From positions 62,001 to 126,000 of the forward strand of contig JAENYT010000001.1 of assembly GCA_016841665.1 (NCBI GenBank): a stretch of 64,000 nucleotides of DNA, written 5' to 3'. Origin of the DNA: Methanobacteriota archaeon. GTDB taxonomy: Archaea; Halobacteriota; Methanomicrobia; Methanomicrobiales; Methanomicrobiaceae. Below, piece by piece: positions 26,864-33,680 of the stretch. The notes under the pieces are model-generated. The model worked only from the letters and a program-made list of their open reading frames with translations, ran no database searches and was not told the DNA's origin. Each line of letters opens with the position of its first letter. The first letter of the stretch is position 1. Made by a program: the position numbers and the translations under genes.

Positions 26864-27359
26864 TTCAGATGTGAAAAATCAAACATTCTGCCCAGCCCCC
26901 CGCCGGAAAACCCAACCCGAATAACCCAACCCCTCCGTCTTGGCGACATTTTCCGCCTCCGACGGAGTCCTTTCCAAAAAGCTCCGCCTGCTCGGCATAT
27001 TACGCCTTGCAGACTCCGCTTTCCCACCCTTGACCGCCTTTGCCACTTTCAGCGGCTTTCGGCGATCTAGCTTATCCTAAGAAAAATTGCGGCTTTTTCA
27101 GAGCCATCCGGCTTATCAAAGCAATTATGCCGGATTATCCCGCTTTGGCGGTATGCGATTTAAATTCAATTCACATCTGCCGCAGGCGGGGGTACGGCAG
27201 ATGCAAGAACAAAAGCTTTTTTATTTCAATTCGGCTCTTCTTGTGAAAAAATTCTTATTCTTCTGGAGGTGGAGGAAACTTTTACTAAGCGCGTTCTTGA
27301 TTGTTTATAAATTTTAGTATAAGATTAAATAAAAAAGTGTGTCCGTTTAATAATAAATG
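26864..27359. other. Non-coding stretch with direct and inverted repeats
   Basis: No gene is supported here. AACCCAACCC is directly repeated (26909-26918 and 26923-26932). ATCCGGC/GCCGGAT (27106-27135) and CATCTGCCG/CGGCAGATG (27174-27203) are perfect inverted repeats. The GC-rich half next to the polymerase fragment gives way to an AT-rich stretch from about 27210. AGTGTGT/ACACACT (27336-27372) is a hairpin over the left cassette boundary. Confidence 0.5.
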
Positions 27360-28270
27360 TTAGGCACACACTCAAATCCATTTTATTTAGGAGGATGATA
27401 TGTCAACGAAGACGGTTAGTGAAGAGGCAGCTCATACAGTATCTTCTCGCCAGTGGATCAGATTAGTTGTGGTGTATTTCCTAATCCCGCTGATTTTATT
27501 TATATGCGGTGGGGACCTCGGCTGGTGGCAGGCGTGGCTATATTCCATACTGATTTTGGCCGCTAGTATTGGTGGGCGCGTGTGGGCGGAACAACGACAT
27601 CCCGGATTAACAGCCGAAAGACAAAATATTAAAACTATACAAAACGCAAAGGCTTGGGATAAAGTGCTTGCTCCACTGATGGCGGTGAGTGTCGTGTTCC
27701 CTATGGTCATTGTGGCAGGGTTGGACCATCGCTTCAACTGGTCCCCAGAATTTCCGCTATGGCTCAGCATAGTGGGATTCATTTTTATCGCGTTCGGTTA
27801 TGCCTTCGGTGCATGGGCCTTTGCAGAGAACCGGTTCTTTTCCAGTGTGGTACGTATTCAGACAGATCGAGGGCATTTGGTGTGTGATACTGGTCCGTAC
27901 CGGTTTGTACGACATCCAGGTTATGCCGGAAGTATGCTTTCACTGTTCGGTATTGTTCTTGCTCTGGGTTCGGTATGGACTCTGATACCTGCGGCAGTAG
28001 CAACAATCATCGGGGTGATTAGAACCGCACTTGAAGACCAGACTTTACAGGAAGAGTTGCCGGGTTATCGAGATTATGCACAACGCGTGCGCTATCGGTT
28101 GATTCCTGGGATATACTGAGAGACCTAGTGGTAGGTGTCCCAAATCAGAGATTGAGGTCCAACCGAGAGAGTTGCGTACTGCCTAACAAGTGCATAAACG
28201 CAGACTTTTTTCGCGCCGCTTCGTTCACTACGCTTTCTGCGCAGCACTAAAAAAGCTGGTTATGCCAGCG
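27360..28270 (+). mobile_element. Integron-type gene cassette (methyltransferase gene plus attC)
   Basis: This segment has the layout of a circularisable integron cassette. The left edge is G|TTAGGC (27359-27365, matching GTTRRRY). One gene with a short leader follows, then an attC-like imperfect palindrome starting GCCTAAC (28181), and the right edge is G|TTAGTG (28270-28276). Joining the two ends would restore GTTAGGC, the exact complement of the GCCTAAC R'' box, which is the signature of a cassette that once existed as a circle. No integrase gene or second attC is visible in the window. Confidence 0.75.
27400..28119 (+). CDS. Isoprenylcysteine carboxyl methyltransferase-family membrane protein
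   Basis: A 239-residue membrane protein with about five hydrophobic helices and the SAM-binding C-terminal motif GPYRFVRHPGYAGSMLS followed by LQEELPGYRDYAQRVRYRLIPG. It belongs to the ICMT/PEMT-like methyltransferases, common in bacteria. The substrate is unknown and may be a lipid or small molecule. AGGAGG (27389-27394) precedes the ATG by 5 bases. It is the cargo of the putative cassette, ending 61 bases before the attC-like site. Sequence character suggests bacterial origin. Confidence 0.85.
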   Translation: MSTKTVSEEAAHTVSSRQWIRLVVVYFLIPLILFICGGDLGWWQAWLYSILILAASIGGRVWAEQRHPGLTAERQNIKTIQNAKAWDKVLAPLMAVSVVFPMVIVAGLDHRFNWSPEFPLWLSIVGFIFIAFGYAFGAWAFAENRFFSSVVRIQTDRGHLVCDTGPYRFVRHPGYAGSMLSLFGIVLALGSVWTLIPAAVATIIGVIRTALEDQTLQEELPGYRDYAQRVRYRLIPGIY

Positions 28271-28276
28271 TTAGTG
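28181..28276 (+). repeat. attC-like recombination site
   Basis: R'' is GCCTAAC (28181-28187) and R' is GTTAGTG (28270-28276). The arms GCATAA (28192-28197) and TTATGC (28260-28265) pair perfectly inside them. Further in, CAG/CTG, TTTTTT (28206-28211)/AAAAAA (28249-28254) and a GCGC pair extend the stem. The top holds an unpaired loop of about 20 bases. Length (96 bases), order and short unpaired internal spacers match integron attC folding. Confidence 0.75.
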
Positions 28277-28642
28277 AGACCGATGAAGGACAATTTCTTT
28301 TCAAAACATTCAGTACGCTCAAAAGAGATATTTTCACTGGTTTTCAGGAATACCTGTACCAGCCAATAGCAGTATACTGAGATTTAGCTTTCTCTAGAAA
28401 CCTCGGTATAACTTAATTGTCAGGTACCAGTTTCACTACCCAAACTAGGTTCACTAGAAAAGTGCTAACACATCACACACTACCAACCCTAACTACTACC
28501 AGAAGTGACACTCAGCACAAGTTAATCAAAAGTAGTTGACGTTAAACAGGGTTGCATTTTAAGAAGTTATGTATTACCCCGCATCTTCTCGTTCTTGGGG
28601 GCAATCTTGCGATTTCGCAGTTATTTTACCGTTTTAAGGCAT
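28277..28642. other. Intergenic stretch after the attC site
   Basis: No coding region is supported on either strand. There is no second attC: the complement of TTAGTG (CACTAAC) was not found downstream. Confidence 0.4.
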
Positions 28643-28669
28643 TATGTGTGCCGACACATATTTATAATA
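28643..28669 (+). promoter_or_regulatory. Palindrome directly abutting a TATA box
   Basis: TATGTGT (28643-28649) and ACACATA (28654-28660) form a perfect 7-bp inverted repeat with a GCCG loop. It is followed at once by TTTATAATA (28661-28669), a TATA box for the next gene. An operator overlapping the BRE position would allow repression. The leader would be about 120 bases. Confidence 0.4.
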
Positions 28670-28815
28670 ATGCGGTGATAAAAAAAATCAAGAGTTTCAT
28701 GTGCTCCTGACCGATTCAATGCCTTCAAAATTGTTCAGCTCATGAAATGAAGCAGCTCTCAAAAAATTGCTAATCCATGAAGAGATTACGATTTCGAATT
28801 TAGGAGGTGAATTGT

Positions 28816-29496
28816 GTGCAACAGATAAGCATTCCACGAGTGTCGCCCAGACAACATGAACTGGAGCAGTACATTAAAGCTATTTCTGGAGCTCTCCTGT
28901 GTTTTCATGATATAAGGATATGGAAACAACTGCAGGATGTCGCGAAAGTTGAGATCCCATATGGGCCAAAACCATTCGAGGAAATGCTGAAAAAAGAGGT
29001 TTCAGACGCCCAAAAGCTGTTTGAGATGGAAAAGATTTTGGCGATGCCACAGGCCCCCAATCCCCAGCCGGCTGACCAGCTGAAATGGATACACTCGTTA
29101 CAGAATGTACTGGAGGACAATCTTGTTTGGTTGGACAATGAAATTGTCTTGCTCGATCGAGAACAGGGAGATTACGCGCGTTTGGAACTATTTCAAGAGA
29201 ATTTACGTGAAGCATTAAAAGAATTGCAGAAAGCACGGAGATTTGGGGTATTAAAAGACATCACTGAAATTGATATCAAAGGAGGGGCGTTCCCGGAATC
29301 CGAGAGATTCACCGACATTCAAAAGGACGCACGGGTCATCACAAAATTCGATCAGCTCACAAGAAAGGTCTTTGATGTACCTCACACCATGCCTGCTCAA
29401 TGGATGCTATTGATTCATTCATTACATGACGCATTAAAAGATGACATTAAGTGGTTGGAAAGAGAAATTGAGGTGCTTGACAAAGAATTTGTATGA
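28816..29496 (+). CDS. Hypothetical protein with two tandem copies of a ~100-residue helical domain
   Basis: About 226 residues, no family recognised. The two halves align with each other. Each ends in the same pattern: WIHSLQNVLEDNLVWLDNEI...LDRE in the first, LIHSLHDALKDDIKWLEREI...LDKE in the second. Each also has a preceding helix and a central P-rich loop. It looks soluble and alpha-helical. The GTG at 28816 is preferred because AGGAGGTGA (28802-28810) lies 5 bases upstream and overlaps the earlier GTG at 28807. It ends the AT-rich region. Confidence 0.65.
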   Translation: MQQISIPRVSPRQHELEQYIKAISGALLCFHDIRIWKQLQDVAKVEIPYGPKPFEEMLKKEVSDAQKLFEMEKILAMPQAPNPQPADQLKWIHSLQNVLEDNLVWLDNEIVLLDREQGDYARLELFQENLREALKELQKARRFGVLKDITEIDIKGGAFPESERFTDIQKDARVITKFDQLTRKVFDVPHTMPAQWMLLIHSLHDALKDDIKWLEREIEVLDKEFV

Positions 29497-29931
29497 ATTA
29501 GCCGGAATACGGCAAATACATACATCAATACCAATTATCAATCGATTTTTCTGCAAACCGAAGATAATCTGCTGGTTTTCTAAGGTGCCTTTGATAGGAG
29601 GGTGGCAATTCCCGCATTTTGACTTCCCGGCCCCACCAGCCGGGCGACCCCGCTCCTCGCTCCTCTTGTCGCTCCACTGTACAACACTACACCCAATTAC
29701 CTATAGCACTACGGAGTCAGGGATACATGAAATGGTATCACCCTCTCGCCTCCCCGGTGGCTTTGCTTCTTCTCATCGTATGGGTTGCCAACGGTTTCTC
29801 GCTCGTGCAACGATACGTGATACCCTGTGGCGTCCGGTCGCTGACCTATACTATGCAATCATGGCCATTGCCCGTCCTCCCCGCCTTCACCCTGGTTGTG
29901 CCTGGGAGTGGTGGGGGATGTCCCCTGCCAC
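29497..29931. other. Intergenic stretch without a supported gene
   Basis: No ORF here shows protein-like composition. Composition changes from AT-rich to GC-rich near 29620, which may mark the right edge of the accessory region. Confidence 0.35.
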
Positions 29932-30114
29932 TCACCCCGTCACGGATCCGGACGAAGAAACGGCCCGTTGTGCGAGGTCCCGCAAATAGAGCCGTGACCA
30001 GACGAAAGCGACGATGCTGCCGAGGACCTGATCGACGACGGTATCCCACCAGACGCCCGCCTCACCCCACCGGAAGGTGACGTCAAGCAGGTAGGCGAAG
30101 GCTGCCAGCAGCAC
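29932..30114 (-). CDS. Small membrane ORF, doubtful
   Basis: A 60-residue minus-strand ORF from a GTG at 30114, with two hydrophobic stretches (LLAAFAYLLDVTF and VLGSIVAFVWSRLYL). The open frame continues upstream of the GTG into the opposite strand of the ATPase remnant, so it may itself be a fragment. No ribosome binding site is obvious. It could be a real small membrane protein or decayed sequence. Confidence 0.3.
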   Translation of the reverse strand: MLLAAFAYLLDVTFRWGEAGVWWDTVVDQVLGSIVAFVWSRLYLRDLAQRAVSSSGSVTG

Positions 30115-30130
30115 GATCTCGCGGCCCAGG

Positions 30131-30349
30131 GTGAGCGCAAAGGAGGTGAATCCCTTCTCAATTCCCGGTCTGATCGCCGGGATCCTGGTTGCCCAGGGCG
30201 TTCATATCGCTGCCATACTGACCCCGGTCACGCACGAACTGCTCGAGATCGGCCCGTTGAGCATTGCCACATGGGGCGCCCTCCTTGCCCTAGCCTCGCT
30301 GGTTGTGGTCGGCATGGAGATCTTCAAGTGGGTGAAATTCAGGATATGA
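30131..30349 (+). pseudogene. P-type cation ATPase, C-terminal remnant
   Basis: 72 residues resembling the last two or three membrane helices of a cation-transporting P-type ATPase: NPFSIPGLIAGILVAQGVHI, then a short loop, then PLSIATWGALLALASLVVVG and the terminal EIFKWVKF. The rest of the ATPase (about 800 residues, with DKTGT and the nucleotide domain) is missing, and the sequence upstream in this frame has no ATPase character. It is a 3' remnant left by deletion or rearrangement. Confidence 0.6.
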
Positions 30350-30696
30350 TCCTGTACGAGGGCCAACCTGTCTTTTTATGCGCAAAACGGCGCATTGTTT
30401 CCGTGTGTGCCTGATGCGGCGAGTCGCGTAATCTGTCTCATCTTGCTCTGCAAAAAAAATGGTCTGACATGAAATTGCAGCGCAGGCGAGATCTATTCGG
30501 GGTGCAGTCGTCCCGGCATTGTACATGATACTACAACACCGGACGCTTCAATCCATTCTGCCCTGTGGTCTTAAGGGCACCGCCTTCCCTGGAAAGGAAG
30601 GAGGAAACCACGCTTCGTAAGATGGCCTGTGCGTGCCAGATGGACGTGGAGAGGCTGAATGTCGAAAAAGAGATCCCTCCCCGGAGAACCTGCACC
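30350..30696. other. Intergenic stretch without a supported gene
   Basis: Nothing coding is supported. The arsenic-cluster operon on the minus strand ends at 30697, so this is its 3' flank and the region separating it from the ATPase remnant. Confidence 0.35.
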
Positions 30697-31044
30697 TCAC
30701 CGTCGAATCGCCTCCCGCACCGCTGCCGCAAGCCGTTCGATCTCCCCGTAGTGCGGCTCCTCCATTCCACGCTTCTCGATCCCGCAGTCGGTGGCGATCA
30801 GGTGCAGGTGCGGATCGATCCCGAGGGCCTGTAGTTTCTTCCTCCCGCAGCAGTCCCCGCACCCGTCCAGCACCAGAATGTTCTCGGCATGCCGGAGGGC
30901 GCTCTCGAGCGATGCCGTGGGGCGGGTTGCCGGGATGCATGCCTCGATCATGCCTGCACACCGGCACAGGAGTGTAATCCCGACCAGGGTGGTCAGCTTC
31001 CCGGTGCTCGAGACCCCTGAACAGGTGATGATGGTGAACGCCAT
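30697..31044 (-). CDS. DGC-domain (putative zinc-binding) protein
   Basis: A 115-residue protein with LDGCGDCCGRKKLQALGI (about residues 59-76), the DGC motif of the small cysteine-rich DGC family. The N-terminus has CSGVSSTGKLTTL and a further conserved Cys in LLCRCAG. Its cysteines probably bind a metal. It is the last gene of the ACR3-Usp-DGC operon and begins directly at the Usp stop (TGAATG). Linkage to arsenite efflux hints at a metal or metalloid role, which is inference. Confidence 0.8.
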   Translation of the reverse strand: MAFTIITCSGVSSTGKLTTLVGITLLCRCAGMIEACIPATRPTASLESALRHAENILVLDGCGDCCGRKKLQALGIDPHLHLIATDCGIEKRGMEEPHYGEIERLAAAVREAIRR

Positions 31045-31908
31045 TCACCGCACCACCAGCACATGGCAGGGTGCGCGGTGGATGACCGTCTCGGTCACGC
31101 CCCCGAGGATCGTCTCGGCCACGCCGTGGCGCCCCTTCGCTCCCATGACGATGGTGCTCACCTCCATGGTGCGGGCGATGCCGAGGATCTCGCTGATGGC
31201 GTTGCCGCCGGTCAGCTCGGTGATCACGGAAGGGTAGCCCCGGGCGAGGAAGTGCTCCTTCAGCTCCCGCAGGCGGGCGCTGTCCCGCCGGTTGAACTCC
31301 TCCATCTGCTCCGGCGATACATAGCCGGGGTGGCGCGTGTCCTGCACGTGGGCGATCACCAGTTCGTCGGGCGCAGCGCCTGCCATCCAGTCCAGGTAGG
31401 GAATGCATCTTTCGGCATCCCCGGAGAAGTCGGTGGCGAAGAGGATGCGCCGGAAGAGGCGGTCCGTGGCGAGGGTGCAGGTGTGGGGATCGCCCTCCTC
31501 CAGGATCTTCAGCCGGAGGATTAAGACCGGGGCGGTGCTGTGGTGGACGACGTTCTCGGTCGTGCTCCCCAGCAGCATCCGGGATAGCAGCGTGCGCCCG
31601 TGGGATCCCATGACCACGAGGGAGGGGTGCCGTGCCTCGATCCGCTCCAGGATCTCGATCCAGGGGATGCCGTTGACCACCTCGGTGCGGACCACCGCCA
31701 CCCCGCAGGCCTCCAGCCGCTCCCGCCACGCTCCCAGCTGCACCTCATCCTCCGTCTTGAGCGCCTGCATCCCCCCGGTATCCCGAATGTTGACCACGTA
31801 GAGCAGATCAGCCTCCGCAACCCCAAGCCGGGCCAGCTCTTCCACCGCCGATGCCATCTTGGGGGCCGCCCCGTAGAGATCGAGCGGCACCAGCATGCGT
31901 TCCATCAT
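31045..31908 (-). CDS. Universal stress protein, tandem UspA domains
   Basis: A 287-residue protein with two UspA domains. The first (residues 1-150) ends with [22 protein letters not shown], and the second (150-287) ends with [16 protein letters not shown]. Both carry the G-x2-G-x9-G-S/T-type ATP-binding loop, so ATP binding is expected. Its start overlaps the ACR3 stop by 4 bases and it is followed directly by the DGC gene. It is a cytoplasmic stress-response protein of undefined target. Confidence 0.9.
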   Translation of the reverse strand: MMERMLVPLDLYGAAPKMASAVEELARLGVAEADLLYVVNIRDTGGMQALKTEDEVQLGAWRERLEACGVAVVRTEVVNGIPWIEILERIEARHPSLVVMGSHGRTLLSRMLLGSTTENVVHHSTAPVLILRLKILEEGDPHTCTLATDRLFRRILFATDFSGDAERCIPYLDWMAGAAPDELVIAHVQDTRHPGYVSPEQMEEFNRRDSARLRELKEHFLARGYPSVITELTGGNAISEILGIARTMEVSTIVMGAKGRHGVAETILGGVTETVIHRAPCHVLVVR

Positions 31909-33010
31909 GATGGTTCACCTCCGAACAATCCTTGCGTGCGCAGGCAGATCTTCACCAGCATGAGCATCACCGGCACCTCGATGAGCACCCCGACGACCGT
32001 GGCCAGAGCCGCACCTGAAGTGAGGCCGAAGAGGATGGTGGCGGTGGCGATGGCCACCTCGAAGTGGTTGGACGCCCCGATCATCGCCGAGGGAGCGGCA
32101 TCTCGGTACTCCAGCTTGAAGACCCGTGCGAGCAGGAAATACCCGAGCGTGAATATAAACGTTGTCTGGATGAAGAGGGGGACGGCGATCCAGAGGATGG
32201 TAAGCGGGTTTGCGACGATGACATCATCCTTGAACGAGAAGAGCAGCACCAGCGTTCCCAGCAATGCGGCGATGCTCACGGGGTGAGGTAGTGGAGAAAC
32301 TTTGTCTCGAACCATGCATACCCCTTTCTCATGATAATCCATTTCCGCGAGAAATACCCGGCGACGAGGGGGAGCGCCACGTATACGCCCACAGAGAGCA
32401 GGATGGTCTGCCAGGGGATGGGCATGGCGTTGATGCCGAGGAGGAACCCGCCGAGCGGCGCGTAGAGCACGAGCATGGTAAGCGAGTTGATCGCCACCAT
32501 GATCAGGGTGAGCCCGTCGTTGCCGCGGGCCAGATAGCTCCACATCAGGACCATCGCCGTGCAGGGGGCGATTCCGAGCAGGATACAGCCGGCCACGTAG
32601 CTGCGCCAGAGTTCCACCTCGGCGCCATTCGGCAGGATCTCTGTGCCGGGGATGAAGTTCACGAAGAGCACGCCGAGGAAGATCGTGGCGAAGAAGTACA
32701 TGGTGAAGGGTTTGATCGCCCAGTTGATGAAGAGGGTGAGGGCGACCGGTTTGGGGGTTTTTGCCGCCCGCACAACTTCTCGAAAGTCGATCTTGACCAT
32801 GATCGGGTACATCATGAAGAAGAGCGCAATGGCGATCGGGATCGAGACCTGGTACATCGAGAGGGCATCGAGGGCGACCGCGATACCCGGAGCCGCCCGC
32901 CCCAGCATGATCCCTCCGATGATGCAGAGGGCGACCCATACGGTGAGGTATTTCTCAAAGGGGGAGAGCCTTCGTTCCTTCGTGGTTGTATCGGTCAGTT
33001 TTATCGCCAC
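31905..33010 (-). pseudogene. ACR3-family arsenite efflux permease, frameshifted
   Basis: An ACR3 (bile acid:Na+ symporter superfamily) arsenite exporter split over two frames. The first part (33010 to about 32280) runs from [20 protein letters not shown] through [15 protein letters not shown], with the conserved Cys, to [10 protein letters not shown] and a stop. The rest continues in another frame with [35 protein letters not shown] and [15 protein letters not shown] to 31905. One missing C in the C-run at 32280-32283 would explain it. Either a sequencing error or a recent inactivation. The GTG at 33010 is the likeliest start. Confidence 0.85.
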
Positions 33011-33028
33011 CCCCCCGACCAATTTCAA

Positions 33029-33680
33029 TACAATTTGAAATAGCTTGGACAGAATACCTTAATAAACATTCTGAATTTACGCAATTTTCACATCCTTTGC
33101 TTGTTGACGGATGAAATCCGAACTTTTTTCTTCGACAGTAGGGCTGATATAAGATGGCAGTCTGTGAATGGCATGCGTAGCGAACCGGATACTTCCAGTG
33201 TTAATTAATTGATCGATACCATGCAGAAGAAAGGCGCATCGCACGTGGAAGCTCTCCTGCCGCCAGGACGTGCTACCAGTGGTGGGTATGATCAGGGAGA
33301 AGCCGTGCTGAATCCCCCACAGATCGTCCATAACGAATTGGTTTGGTTGCCCAATCCTTTCAGCTAAAAGTCGATGGTGATCCCATTCGCAGGTAAAGAA
33401 GAGAGAGGAAACGCACAATCCCCACATCTCTGTCCTGGGCGAGATGATCTCCAGAATACCGAATTCCGATTCGGATGGCCAGGATGCGACAGTCGTTCTT
33501 GTGATGCGGATGGATTAAGTGAATCACTGGTAGTTCCTTTCTCGACCTGTCATCGAATAACAACGTCCTGCAACGTATCGGCTTGTGAATGCAGATTATT
33601 TACTATTTATTGATATCTATGAAAGAATTTTATAATTTACATGCTGATACTCCTGTTCACATCCCCAAAGGAGGGATTCC
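33029..33680. other. Intergenic stretch; no ArsR found
   Basis: I see no supported gene. A 116-codon ORF at 33077-33427 on the minus strand has no recognisable domain and no good start context. An ArsR-type repressor, usual next to acr3, is not visible. AAAGGAGGG at 33667-33675 is the ribosome binding site of the following kinase gene. Confidence 0.35.

Noticed and set aside
26522-27070. 182-codon plus-strand ORF over the polymerase fragment
   Set aside because: Antisense to the polymerase homology and continuing into the repeat cluster; no domain.
28271-28816. A second gene cassette downstream of the attC site
   Set aside because: No second attC with a box complementary to TTAGTG, and no gene with a short leader at the junction, was found.
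30548-31729. 393-codon Arg/Pro/Gly-rich ORF overlapping the DGC and Usp genes
   Set aside because: Composition typical of a GC-rich alternative frame; Usp and DGC motifs are in the other frame.
31905-33010. ACR3 in-frame TGA read through as selenocysteine
   Set aside because: Homology continues in a different reading frame, so recoding of the stop would not restore the protein.
33077-33427. 116-codon ORF upstream of ACR3 as a regulator
   Set aside because: No helix-turn-helix or metal-binding cysteines as in ArsR, and no start context.
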